A model generated the notes under the pieces. That model was given only the letters and a program-made list of their open reading frames with translations. It was not told where the DNA came from and made no database searches. Below are positions 48,468 through 64,000 of a stretch of DNA of 64,000 nucleotides, piece after piece. Numbering within the stretch: the first letter of the stretch is position 1; the number at the start of each line of letters is the position of its first letter. A program made the position numbers and the translations under genes. Origin of the DNA: Hermatobates lingyangjiaoensis (Eukaryota; Arthropoda; Insecta; Hemiptera; Hermatobatidae); the NCBI GenBank assembly GCA_026182355.1, contig JAPFBL010001040.1, positions 1-64,000 on the forward strand, in the 5' to 3' direction.

Positions 48468-49667
48468 TTTAAATATCTTTATTGCACATGCTCCACTTAC
48501 AGTATTACATGTTATATATATATATATATTAACACATCATACTTATACTACATTTTATAATTACATTTAACAGTATTTAAAAGTACATTTAAAAGTATAT
48601 TCTATGACTTAAAACTACTTAATTATTATCTAAAACTATTTCAAACATTTTATTTATATAGTTATATGTTATAGTCCAAATGTCTTTGTCCAGTAGTTTT
48701 GGTTTTTCTGGGGGCCACTTTCCTTTTAATATTGTATATATCTTCATAAGATGGGCTCTTGGTTGTTGTAGTCTACAGCAGTCCAATAGTAAGTGATCGA
48801 TCGTCTGGGGTGTAATTCTGTCACATGGGCAGGCGTCTGTTGTTGTTAGCTTAAACCTATGCAGATATGACAACATTTTCCCATGTCCTGACAGCACTTG
48901 GGTAATCTTATAATTAATGTCGATATATGTCATCCTATATCGCATTCTTGGTGATAGTAAATACTGCCTTGTATGGCTTCCTACTGGAGAACAGTTCCAA
49001 ATGGCCTCCCACTCTCGTTATACGTCTTTTCCCGTGCCCAGTACAACAATACTGAGTAGGGGAATTTTGTATATTGTATATCACCGCTTCTCCTCCTTGC
49101 AGATTGTTTAGCCAGTTTGTCTGCCCGTTCATTACCTTCAATTCCTACATGGGCCTGTACCCAGGAAAAATTGAAACTGACCATTGATTGCCGATATATG
49201 TCTTTTCTAATTGCTTCTATTAAGGGTAGATGGTTCTTCCAGTTCTGCAAGGAGTCGATCGCAACCTGGCTGTCAGTTAGAATGTTAACCCCTACGACCC
49301 CTGCCAGGTTTTTAAGGGCCCACTCCACTGCTTTCAGTATTGCCAGCTGCTCAGCTTGATTGTTTGTGCATATACTGTCGAGGGAATACCCTTCTTCATA
49401 CATTAATCTATTATTCTCATACACTACAAATGCACAGCCAACTTTATCACTATCTTTACTGCCATCAGTATAAATGTTAAATTTCGCTTCTTCTGCTTTT
49501 CCAAAATGAATCCCTTTTCCCTTTCCTGGATGAGGCCAAAGCGAGAAGTGCACTGGCCTGTCAAGTTTGGTGCCATCAATGCCTTCTGCTTGTTCACTTC
49601 TCTTAATTCTCGCAATAAGATTATTCTCTTGTGCCTTTAAACAGATAGGTGGTATGCCTGCAATTAT
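48464..49667 (-). pseudogene. RNase H/3'-UTR unit 11
   Basis: Single lesion: two extra bases (CT) near 49013 shift the frame after 190 codons. No counterpart within the window in block 2. Confidence 0.88.
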
Positions 49668-49673
49668 GTGTGT

Positions 49674-49750
<77 letters not shown>

Positions 49751-49754
<4 letters not shown>

Positions 49755-50952
49755 TAAATATCTTTATTGCACATGCTCCACTTACAGTATTACATGTTAT
49801 TATATATATATATATATTAACACATCATACTTATACTACATTTTATAATTACATTTAACAGTATTTAAAAGTACATTTAAAAGTATATTCTATGACTTAA
49901 AACTACTTAATTATTATCTAAAACTATTTCAAACATTTTATTTATATAGTTATATGTTATAGTCCAAATGTCTTTGTCCAGTAGTTTTGGTTTTTCTGGG
50001 GCCACTTTCCTTTTAATATTGTATATATCTTCATAAGATGGGCTCTTGGTTGTTGTAGTCTACAGCAGTCCAATAGTAAGTGATCGATCGTCTGGGGTGT
50101 AATTCTGTCACATGGGCAGGCGTCTGTTGTTGTTAGCTTAAACCTATGCAGATATGACAACATTTTCCCATGTCCTGACAGCACTTGGGTAATCTTATAA
50201 TTAATGTCGATATATGTCATCCTATATCGCATTCTTGGTGATAGTAAATACTGCCTTGTATGGCTTCCTACTGGAGAACAGTTCCAAATGGCCTCCCACT
50301 CGTTATACGTCTTTTCCCGTGCCCAGTACAACAATACTGAGTAGGGGAATTTTGTATATTGTATATCACCGCTTCTCCTCCTTGCAGATTGTTTAGCCAG
50401 TTTGTCTGCCCGTTCATTACCTTCAATTCCTACATGGGCCTGTACCCAGGAAAAATTGAAACTGACCATTGATTGCCGATATATGTCTTTTCTAATTGCT
50501 TCTATTAAGGGTAGATGGTTCTTCCAGTTCTGCAAGGAGTCGATCGCAACCTGGCTGTCAGTTAGAATGTTAACCCCTACGACCCCTGCCAGGTTTTTAA
50601 GGGCCCACTCCACTGCTTTCAGTATTGCCAGCTGCTCAGCTTGATTGTTTGTGCATATACTGTCGAGGGAATACCCTTCTTCATACATTAATCTATTATT
50701 CTCATACACTACAAATGCACAGCCAACTTTATCACTATCTTTACTGCCATCAGTATAAATGTTAAATTTCGCTTCTTCTGCTTTTCCAAAATGAATCCCT
50801 TTTCCCTTTCCTGGATGAGGCCAAAGCGAGAAGTGCACTGGCCTGTCAAGTTTGCTGCCATCAATGCCTTCTGCTTGTTCACTTCTCTTAATTCTCGCAA
50901 TAAGATTATTCTCTTGTGCCTTTAAACAGATAGGTGGTATGCCTGCAATTAT
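49751..50952 (-). pseudogene. RNase H/3'-UTR unit 12, open frame with altered tail
   Basis: 293 codons open; a G lost near 49998 replaces the last 19 residues by a short alternative tail. A G to C change near 50855 alters the linker. Confidence 0.88.
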
Positions 50953-51003
50953 GTGTGTGTGTGTGTGTGGTGTGTGTGTGTGTGTGTGTTGTGTGTGTGT
51001 GTG

Positions 51004-51043
<40 letters not shown>

Positions 51044-51047
<4 letters not shown>

Positions 51048-51440
51048 TTTTTTAAATATCTTTATTGCACATGCTCCACTTACAGTATTACATGTTATAT
51101 ATATATATATATATTAACACATCATACTTATACTACATTTTATAATTACATTTAACAGTATTTAAAAGTACATTTAAAAGTATATTCTATGACTTAAAAC
51201 TACTTAATTATTATCTAAACTATTTCAAACATTTTATTTATATAGTTATATGTTATAGTCCAAATGTCTTTGTCCAGTAGTTTTGGTTTTTCTGGGGCCA
51301 CTTTCCTTTTAATATTGTATATATCTTCATAAGATGGGCTCTTGGTTGTTGTAGTCTACAGCAGTCCAATAGTAAGTGATCGATCGTCTGGGGTGTAATT
51401 CTGTCACATGGGCAGGCGTCTGTTGTTGTTAGCTTAAACT
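51044..51440 (-). pseudogene. RNase H/3'-UTR unit 13, truncated at the block junction
   Basis: Only the 3' UTR and about 60 C-terminal codons are present. The unit stops abruptly inside the HRFKL codons, where the unique flank sequence begins again. Confidence 0.88.
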
Positions 51441-51675
51441 GAAATCCGCTTATATGAATAAATACCACATTATAACAGACTGCTCAAGAAATGAAATAAT
51501 ATGATGGTATTATTTAATTGATTTATTCGTTCTCTTCTGGTATTCTCCATATACTATAAAGTACCTTTTCAGGATTATTGACAATAGTGAGAATATAGTA
51601 TTCTGTTTATTAGGTAGGGGGAAGTATATTTTCTTTAGAAAAATACTACCCATTATAATTACAATAAAATATAAG

Positions 51676-51765
<90 letters not shown>

Positions 51766-51788
51766 TGTCGTGTGTGTGTGTGTGTCTG

Positions 51789-51850
<62 letters not shown>

Positions 51851-51853
<3 letters not shown>

Positions 51854-53042
51854 TTAAATATCTTTATTGCACATGCTCCACTTACAGTATTACATGTTAT
51901 ATAATATATTATATTATATATTTAACACATCATACTTATACTACATTTATAATTACATTTAAAAGTATTTAAAAGTATATTCTATGACTTAAAACTACTT
52001 AATTATTATCTAAAACTATTTCAAACATTTTTATTTATATAGTTATATGTTATAGTCCAAATGTCTTTGTCCAGTAGTTTTGGTTTTTCTGGGGGCCACT
52101 TTCCTTTTAATATTGTATATATCTTCATAAGATGGGCTCTTGGTTGTTGTAGTCTACAGCAGTCCAATAGTAAGTGATCGATCGTCTGGGGTGTAATTCT
52201 GTCACATGGGCAGGCGTCTGTTGTTGTTAGCTTAAACCTATGCAGATATGACAACATTTTCCCATGTCCTGACAGCACTTGGGTAATCTTATAATTAATG
52301 TCGATATATGTCATCCTATATCGCATTCTTGGTGATAGTAAATACTGCCTTGTATGGCTTCCTATGGAGAACAGTTCCAAATGGCCTCCCACTCGTTATA
52401 CGTCTTTTCCGTGCCCAGTACAACAATACTGAGTAGGGGAATTTTGTATATTGTATATCACCGCTTCTCCTCCTTGCAGATTGTTTAGCCAGTTTGTCTG
52501 CCCGTTCATTACCTTCAATTCCTACATGGGCCTGTACCCAGGAAAAATTGAAACTGACCATTGATTGCCGATATATGTCTTTTCTAATTGCTTCTATTAA
52601 GGGTAGATGGTTCTTCCAGTTCTGCAAGGAGTCGATCGCAACCTGGCTGTCAGTTAGAATGTTAACCCCTACGACCCCTGCCAGGTTTTTAAGGGCCCAC
52701 TCCACTGCTTTCAGTATTGCCAGCTGCTCAGCTTGATTGTTTGTGCATATACTGTCGAGGGGAATACCCTTCTTCATACATTAATCTATTATTCTCATAC
52801 ACTACAAATGCACAGCCAACTTTATCACTATCTTTACTGCCATCAGTATAAATGTTAAATTTCGCTTCTTCTGCTATTCCAAAATGAATCCCTTTTCCCT
52901 TTCCTGGATGAGGCCAAAGCGAGAAGTGCACTGGCCTGTCAAGATGGTGCCATCAATGCTTCTGCTTGTTCACTTCTCTTAATTCTCGCAATAAGATTAT
53001 TCTCTTGTGCCTTTAAACAGATAGGTGGTATGCCTGCATTAT

Positions 53043-53045
<3 letters not shown>
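51851..53045 (-). pseudogene. RNase H/3'-UTR unit 1' (copy of unit 1)
   Basis: Carries unit 1's indels plus an extra T near 52029 that changes the last codons, and a shortened 3' UTR near 51955-51970. Confidence 0.87.
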
Positions 53046-53089
<44 letters not shown>

Positions 53090-53094
53090 GTGTA

Positions 53095-53136
<42 letters not shown>

Positions 53137-53139
<3 letters not shown>

Positions 53140-54331
53140 TTTAAATATCTTTATTGCCATGCTCCACTTACAGTATTACATTTATATATACAATATATAT
53201 ATATATATTAACACATCATACTTATACTAATTTATAATTACATTTAACAGTATTTAAAAGTACATTTAAAAGTATATTCTATGACTTAAAACTACTTAAT
53301 TATTATCTAAAACTATTTCAAACATTTTATTTATATAGTTATATGTTATAGTCCAAATGTCTTTGTCCAGTAGTTTTGGTTTTTCTGGGGGCCACTTTCC
53401 TTTTATATTGTATATATCTTATAAGATGGGCTCTTGGTTGTTGTAGTCTACAGCAGTCCAATAGTAAGTGATCGATCGTCTGGGGTGTAATTCTGTCACA
53501 TGGGCAGCGTCTGTTGTTGTTAGCTTAAACCTATGCAGATATGACAACATTTTCCCATGTCCTGACAGCACTTGGGTAATCTTATAATTAATGTCGATAT
53601 ATGTCATCCTATATCGCATTCTGGTGATAGTAAATACTGCCTTGTATGGCTTCCTACTGGAGAACAGTTCCAAATGGGCCTCCCACTCGTTATACGTCTT
53701 TTCCCGTGCCAGTACAACAATACTGAGTAGGGGAATTTTGTATATTGTATATCACCGCTTTCCTCCTTGCAGATTGTTTAGCCAGTTTGTCTGCCCGTTC
53801 ATTACCTTCAATTCCTACATGGGCCTGTACCCAGGAAAAAATTGAAACTGACCATTGATTGCGATATATGTCTTTTCTAATTGCTTCTATTAAGGGTAGA
53901 TGGTTCTTCCAGTTCTGCAAGGAGTCGATCGCAACCTGGCTGTCAGTTAGAATGTTAACCCTACGACCCTGCCAGGTTTTTAAGGGCCCACTCCACTGCT
54001 TTCAGTATTGCCAGCTGCTCAGCTTGATTGTTTGTGCATATACTGTCGAGGGAATACCCTTCTTCATACATTAATCTATTATTCTCATACACTACAAATG
54101 CACAGCCAACTTTATCACTATCTTTACTGCCATCAGTATAAATGTTAAATTTCGCTTCTTCTGCTTTTCCAAAATGAATCCCTTTTCCCTTTCCTGGATG
54201 AGGCCAAAGCGAGAAGTGCACTGGCCTGTCAAGTTTGGTGCCATCAATGCCTTCTGCTTGTTCACTTCTCTTAATTCTCGCAATAAGATTATTCTCCTGT
54301 GCCTTAAACAGATAGGTGGTATGCCTGCAAT

Positions 54332-54334
<3 letters not shown>
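53137..54334 (-). pseudogene. RNase H/3'-UTR unit 2'
   Basis: Identical by eye to unit 2, including its many one-base lesions. Confidence 0.87.
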
Positions 54335-54362
<28 letters not shown>

Positions 54363-54403
54363 CTGTGTGTGTGTGTTGTGTGTGTGTGTGTGGTGTGTGT
54401 GTG

Positions 54404-54444
<41 letters not shown>

Positions 54445-54448
<4 letters not shown>

Positions 54449-55637
54449 TTTAAATATCTTTATTGCACATGCTCCACTTACAGTATTACATGTTATATAT
54501 ATATATATATTAACACATCATACTTATACTACATTTTATAATTACATTTAACAGTATTAAAAAGTACATTTAAAAGTATATTCTATGACTTAAAAATTAA
54601 TTAATTATCTAAAACTATTTCAAACATTTTATTTATATAGTTATATGTTATAGTCCAAATGTCTTTGTCCAGTAGTTTTGGTTTTTCTGGGGGCCACTTT
54701 CCTTTTAATATTGTATATATCTTCATAAGATGGGCTCTTGGTTGTTGTAGTCTACAGCAGTCCAATAGTAAGTGATCGATCGTCTGGGGTGTAATTCTGT
54801 CACTGGGCAGGCGTCTGTTGTTGTTAGCTTAAACCTATGCAGATATGACAACATTTTCCCATGTCCTGACAGCACTTGGGTAATCTTATAATAATGTCGA
54901 TATATGTCATCCTATATCGCATTCTTGGTGATAGTAAATACTGCCTTGTATGGCTTCCTACTGGAGAACAGTTCCAAATGGCCTCCCACTCGTTATACGT
55001 CTTTTCCCGTGCCCAGTACAACAATACTGAGTAGGGGAATTTTGTATATTGTATATCACGCTTCCCTCCTTGCAGATTGTTTAGCCAGTTTGTCTGCCCG
55101 TTCATTACCTTCAATTCCTACATGGGCCTGTACCCAGGAAAAATTGAAACTGACCATTGATTGCCGATATATGTCTTTTCTAATTGCTTCTATTAAGGGT
55201 AGATGGTTCTTCCAGTTCTGCAAGGAGTCGATCGCAACCTGGCTGTCAGTTAGAATGTTAACCCCTACGACCCCTGCCAGGTTTTTAAGGGCCCACTCCA
55301 CTGCTTTCAGTATTGCCAGCTGCTCAGCTTGATTGTTTGTGCATATACTGTCGAGGGAATACCTTCTTCATACATTAATCTATTATTCTCATACACTACA
55401 AATGCACAGCCAACTTTATCACTATCTTTACTGCCATCAGTATAAATGTTAAATTTCGCTTCTTCTGCTTTTCAAAATGAATCCCTTTTCCTTTCCTGGA
55501 TGAGGCCAAAGCGAGAAGTGCACTGGCCTGTCAAGTTTGGTGCCATCAATGCCTTCTGCTTGTTCACTTCTCTTAATTCTCGCAATAAGATTATTCTCTT
55601 GTGCCTTTAAACAGATAGGTGGTATGCCTGCAATTAT
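54445..55637 (-). pseudogene. RNase H/3'-UTR unit 3'
   Basis: Identical by eye to unit 3. Confidence 0.87.
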
Positions 55638-55647
55638 GTGTGTGTGT

Positions 55648-56949
<1,302 letters not shown>

Positions 56950-56961
56950 GTGTGTGTGTGT

Positions 56962-57013
<52 letters not shown>

Positions 57014-57049
57014 GTGTGTGTGTGTGTGGTGTGTGTGTGTGTGTTGGTG

Positions 57050-58253
57050 TTTTTTATTAAATATCTTTATTGCACATGCTCCATTACAGTATTACATGTA
57101 TATATATATATATATATATTAACACATCATACTTATACTACATTTTATAATTACATTTAACAGTATTAAAAAGTACATTTAAAAGTATATTCTATGACTT
57201 AAAACTACTTAATTATTATCTAAAACTATTTCAAACATTTTATTTATATAGTTATATGTTATAGTCCAAATGTCTTTGTCCAGTAGTTTTGGTTTTTCTG
57301 GGGCCACTTTCCTTTTAATATTGTATATATCTTCATAAGATGGGCTCTTGGTTGTTGTAGTCTACAGCAGTCCAATAGTAAGTGATCGATCGTCTGGGGT
57401 GTAATTCTGTCACATGGGCAGGCGTCTGTTGTTGTTAGCTTAAACCTATGCAGATATGACAACATTTTCCCATGTCCTGACAGCACTTGGGTAATCTTAT
57501 AATTAATGTCGATATATGTCATCCTATATCGCATTCTTGGTGATAGTAAATACTGCCTTGTATGGCTTCCTACTGGAGAACAGTTCCAAATGGCCTCCCA
57601 CTCGTTATACGTCTTTTCCCGTGCCCAGTACAACAATACTGAGTAGGGGAATTTTGTATATTGTATATCACCGCTTCTCCTCCTTGCAGATTGTTTAGCC
57701 AGTTTGTCTGCCCGTTCATTACCTTCAATTCCTACATGGGCCTGTACCCAGGAAAAATTGAAACTGACCATTGATTGCCGATATATGTCTTTTCTAATTG
57801 CTTCTATTAAGGGTAGATGGTTCTTCCAGTTCTGCAAGGAGTCGATCGCAACCTGGCTGTCAGTTAGAATGTTAACCCCTACGACCCTGCCAGGTTTTTA
57901 AGGGCCCACTCCACTGCTTTCAGTATTGCCAGCTGCTCAGCTTGATTGTTTGTGCATATACTGTCGAGGGAATACCCTTCTTCATACATTAATCTATTAT
58001 TCTCATACACTACAAATGCACAGCCAACTTTATCACTATCTTTACTGCCATCAGTATAAATGTTAAATTTCGCTTCTTCTGCTTTTCCAAAATGAATCCC
58101 TTTTCCCTTTCCTGGATGAGGCCAAAGCGAGAAGTGCACTGGCCTGTCAAGTTTGGTGCCATCAATGCCTTCTGCTTGTTCACTTCTCTTAATTCTCGCA
58201 ATAAGATTATTCTCTTGTGCCTTTAAACAGATAGGTGGTATGCCTGCAATTAT
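57050..58253 (-). pseudogene. RNase H/3'-UTR unit 5'
   Basis: Identical by eye to unit 5. Confidence 0.87.
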
Positions 58254-58265
58254 GTGTGTGTGTGT

Positions 58266-58350
<85 letters not shown>

Positions 58351-58354
<4 letters not shown>

Positions 58355-59552
58355 TTTTTAAATATCTTTATTGCACATGCTCCACTTACAGTATTACATG
58401 TTATATATATATATATATTAACACATCATACTTATACTACATTTTATAATTACATTTAACAGTATTAAAAAGTACATTTAAAAGTATATTCTATGACTTA
58501 AAACTACTTAATTATTATCTAAAACTATTTCAAACATTTTATTTATATAGTTATATGTTATAGTCCAAATGTCTTTGTCCAGTAGTTTTGGTTTTTCTGG
58601 GGGCCACTTTCCTTTTAATATTGTATATATCTTCATAAGATGGGCTCTTGGTTGTTGTAGTCTACAGCAGTCCAATAGTAAGTGATCGATCGTCTGGGGT
58701 GTAATTCTGTCACATGGGCAGGCGTCTGTTGTTGTTAGCTTAAACCTATGCAGATATGACAACATTTTCCCATGTCCTGACAGCACTTGGGTAATCTTAT
58801 AATTAATGTCGATATATGTCATCCTATATCGCATTCTTGGTGATAGTAAATACTGCCTTGTATGGCTTCCTACTGGAGAACAGTTCCAAATGGCCTCCAC
58901 TCGTTATACGTCTTTTCCCGTGCCCAGTACAACAATACTGAGTAGGGGAATTTTGTATATTGTATATCACCGCTTCTCCTCCTTGCAGATTGTTTAGCCA
59001 GTTTGTCTGCCCGTTCATTACCTTCAATTCCTACATGGGCCTGTACCCAGGAAAAATTGAAACTGACCATTGATTGCCGATATATGTCTTTTCTAATTGC
59101 TTCTATTAAGGGTAGATGGTTCTTCCAGTTCTGCAAGGAGTCGATCGCAACCTGGCTGTCAGTTAGAATGTTAACCCCTACGACCCCTGCCAGGTTTTTA
59201 AGGGCCCACTCCACTGCTTTCAGTATTGCCAGCTGCTCAGCTTGATTGTTTGTGCATATACTGTCGAGGGAATACCCTTCTTCATACATTAATCTATTAT
59301 TCTCATACACTACAAATGCACAGCCAACTTTATCACTATCTTTACTGCCATCAGTATAAATGTTAAATTTCGCTTCTTCTGCTTTTCCAAAATGAATCCC
59401 TTTTCCCTTTCCTGGATGAGGCCAAAGCGAGAAGTGCACTGGCCTGTCAAGTTTGGTGCCATCAATGCCTTCTGCTTGTTCACTTCTCTTAATTCTCGCA
59501 ATAAGATTATTCTCTGTGCCTTTAAACAGATAGGTGGTATGCCTGCAATTAT
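58351..59552 (-). pseudogene. RNase H/3'-UTR unit 6'
   Basis: Identical by eye to unit 6. Confidence 0.87.
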
Positions 59553-59564
59553 GTGTGTGTGTGT

Positions 59565-60864
<1,300 letters not shown>

Positions 60865-60870
60865 GTGTGT

Positions 60871-60932
<62 letters not shown>

Positions 60933-60957
60933 TGGTGTGTGTGTGTGTGTGTGTGTG

Positions 60958-62160
60958 TTTTTTTAAATATCTTTATTGCACATGCTCCACTTACAGTATT
61001 ACATGTTATATATATATATATATATATATATAACACATCATATTTACTACATTTTATAATTACATTTAACAGTATTAAAAGTACATTTAAAAGTATATTC
61101 TATGACTTAAAACTACTTAATTATTATCTAAAACTATTTCAAACATTTTATTTATATAGTTATATGTTATAGTCCAAATGTCTTTGTCCAGTAGTTTTGG
61201 TTTTTCTGGGGCCACTTTCCTTTTAATATTGTATATATCTTCATAAGATGGGCTCTTGGTTGTTGTAGTCTACAGCAGTCCAATAGTAAGTGATCGATCG
61301 TCTGGGGTGTAATTCTGTCACATGGGCAGGCGTCTGTTGTTGTTAGCTTAAACCTATGCAGATATGACAACATTTTCCCATGTCCTGACAGCACTTGGGT
61401 AATCTTATAATTAATGTCGATATATGTCATCCTATATCGCATTCTTGGTGATAGTAAATACTGCCTTGTATGGCTTCCTACTGGAGAACAGTTCCAAATG
61501 GCCTCCCACTCGTTATACGTCTTTTCCGTGCCCAGTACAACAATACTGAGTAGGGGAATTTTGTATATTGTATATCACCGCTTCTCCTCCTTGCAGATTG
61601 TTTAGCCAGTTTGTCTGCCCGTTCATTACCTTCAATTCCTACATGGGCCTGTACCCAGGAAAAATTGAAACTGACCATTGATTGCCGATATATGTCTTTT
61701 CTAATTGCTTCTATTAAGGGTAGATGGTTCTTCCAGTTCTGCAAGGAGTCGATCGCAACCTGGCTGTCAGTTAGAATGTTAACCCCTACGACCCCTGCCA
61801 GGTTTTTAAGGGCCCACTCCACTGCTTTCAGTATTGCCAGCTGCTCAGCTTGATTGTTTGTGCATATACTGTCGAGGGAATACCTTCTTCATACATTAAT
61901 CTATTATTCTCATACACTACAAATGCACAGCCAACTTTATCACTATCTTTACTGCCATCAGTATAAATGTTAAATTTCGCTTCTTCTGCTTTTCCAAAAT
62001 GAATCCCTTTTCCCTTTCCTGGATGAGGCCAAAGCGAGAAGTGCACTGGCCTGTCAAGTTTGGTGCCATCAATGCCTTCTGCTTGTTCACTTCTCTTAAT
62101 TCTCGCAATAAGATTATTCTCTTGTGCCTTTAAACAGATAGGTGGTATGCCTGCAATTAT
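60958..62160 (-). pseudogene. RNase H/3'-UTR unit 8'
   Basis: Identical by eye to unit 8. Confidence 0.87.
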
Positions 62161-62172
62161 GTGTGTGTGTGT

Positions 62173-62267
<95 letters not shown>

Positions 62268-62271
<4 letters not shown>

Positions 62272-63467
62272 TAAATATCTTTATTGCACATGCTCCACTT
62301 ACAGTATTACATGTTATATATATATATATATATTATCACATCATACTTATACTACATTTTATAATTACATTTAACAGTATTAAAAAGTACATTTAAAAGT
62401 ATATTCTATGACTTAAAACTACTTAATTATTATCTAAAACTATTTCAAACATTTTATTTATATAGTTATATGTTATAGTCCAAATGTCTTTGTCCAGTAG
62501 TTTTGGTTTTTCTGGGGGCCACTTTCCTTTTAATATTGTATATATCTTCATAAGATGGGCTCTTGGTTGTTGTAGTCTACAGCAGTCCAATAGTAAGTGA
62601 TCGATCGTCTGGGGTGTAATTCTGTCACATGGGCAGGCGTCTGTTGTTGTTAGCTTAAACCTATGCAGATATGACAACATTTTCCCATGTCCTGACAGCA
62701 CTTGGGTAATCTTATAATTAATGTCGATATATGTCATCCTATATCGCATTCTTGGTGATAGTAAATACTGCCTTGTATGGCTTCCTACTGGAGAACAGTT
62801 CCAAATGGCCTCCCACTCGTTATACGTCTTTTCCGTGCCCAGTACAACAATACTGAGTAGGGGAATTTTGTATATTGTATATCACCGCTTCTCCTCCTTG
62901 CAGATTGTTTAGCCAGTTTGTCTGCCCGTTCATTACCTTCAATTCCTACATGGGCCTGTACCCAGGAAAAATTGAAACTGACCATTGATTGCCGATATAT
63001 GTCTTTTCTAATTGCTTCTATTAAGGGTAGATGGTTCTTCCAGTTCTGCAAGGAGTCGATCGCAACCTGGCTGTCAGTTAGAATGTTAACCCCTACGACC
63101 CCTGCCAGGTTTTTAAGGGCCCACTCCACTGCTTTCAGTATTGCCAGCTGCTCAGCTTGATTGTTTGTGCATATACTGTCGAGGGAATACCCTTCTTCAT
63201 ACATTAATCTATTATTCTCATACACTACAAATGCACAGCCAACTTTATCACTATCTTTACTGCCATCAGTATAAATGTTAAATTTCGCTTCTTCTGCTTT
63301 TCCAAAATGAATCCCTTTTCCCTTTCCTGGATGAGGCCAAAGCGAGAAGTGCACTGGCCTGTCAAGTTTGGTGCCATCAATGCCTTCTGCTTGTTCACTT
63401 CTCTTATTCTCGCAATAAGATTATTCTCTTGTGCCTTTAAACAGATAGGTGGTATGCCTGCAATTAT
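62268..63467 (-). pseudogene. RNase H/3'-UTR unit 9'
   Basis: Identical by eye to unit 9. Confidence 0.87.
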
Positions 63468-63473
63468 GTGTGT

Positions 63474-63555
<82 letters not shown>

Positions 63556-63558
<3 letters not shown>

Positions 63559-64000
63559 TTTAAATATCTTTATTGCACATGCTCCACTTACAGTATTACA
63601 TGTTATATATATATATATATATTAACACATCATACTTATACTACATTTTATAATTACATTTAACAGTATTAAAAGTACATTTAAAAGTATATTCTATGAC
63701 TTAAAACTACTTAATTATTATCTAAAACTATTTCAAACATTTTATTTATATAGTTATATGTTATAGTCCAAATGTCTTTGTCCAGTAGTTTTGGTTTTTC
63801 TGGGGGCCACTTTCCTTTTAATATTGTATATATCTTCATAAGATGGGCTCTTGGTTGTTGTAGTCTACAGCAGTCCAATAGTAAGTGATCGATCGTCTGG
63901 GGTGTAATTCTGTCACATGGGCAGGCGTCTGTTGTTGTTAGCTTAAACCTATGCAGATATGACAACATTTTCCCATGTCCTGACAGCACTTGGGTAATCT
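63556..64000 (-). pseudogene. RNase H/3'-UTR unit 10' (cut by window end)
   Basis: 3' UTR and about 92 C-terminal codons, open to the window edge; differs from unit 10 only in the TA tract. Confidence 0.85.

Overview
This is eukaryotic, AT-rich, intron- and repeat-dominated DNA, most likely from an arthropod. Two well-bounded exons (13399-13602 and 26644-26795) encode consecutive immunoglobulin-domain pieces that resemble the arthropod Sidestep family. The repeat content also fits: Penelope-like elements (PLEs), a Jockey-type LINE and an I/R1-group RNase H fragment. No bacterial-type gene, operon or CRISPR array is present, and I cannot name the species.

Layout. 1-4240: fragments of several PLEs, mostly on the minus strand, including the start of one copy that runs off the left edge, a pseudo-LTR and an RT plus GIY-YIG fragment. 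2980-7000 and 11590-12250: dispersed copies of a short motif that folds as a type I hammerhead ribozyme. 10241-11520: a PLE 3' end (GIY-YIG endonuclease) between 420-bp inverted repeats that each carry a hammerhead. 13399-26795: two exons of the Sidestep-like gene separated by a 13-kb intron, which holds a tRNA-derived SINE-like element, a 650-bp G-rich minisatellite, a dispersed repeat and a decayed PLE. 27930-32520: a nearly full-length Jockey-type LINE (minus strand) with a gag-like ORF1 and an ORF2 broken by one frameshift and one stop. 33891-34240: another PLE 5' fragment in head-to-head inverted form. 35277-64000: a tandem array of 1.3-kb units. Each unit is the same 5'-truncated 3' end of a non-LTR retrotransposon (RNase H domain, C-terminal CCHC motif, 3' UTR, short A tail), and neighbouring units are joined by (GT)n/(AC)n tracts.

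The array appears twice. The block 35036-51440, including about 240 bp of single-copy left flank, is followed directly by a nearly identical block from 51441 to the window end, with a constant offset of 16384 bp over about 11 kb. Even the unit-specific one-base indels are shared. This is either a very recent segmental duplication or an assembly artefact, and I favour the artefact for the 16-kb duplication while accepting the 1.3-kb array as probably real.

The most biologically interesting parts are (i) several distinct PLE-associated hammerhead families that share one architecture (CUGANGA core, one extra base before stem II, tiny palindromic stem III), and (ii) the satellite-like amplification of an RNase H/3'-UTR module. 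Apart from the Sidestep-like exons I found no host coding sequence; most of the remaining DNA is AT-rich intron or intergenic sequence without recognisable content.
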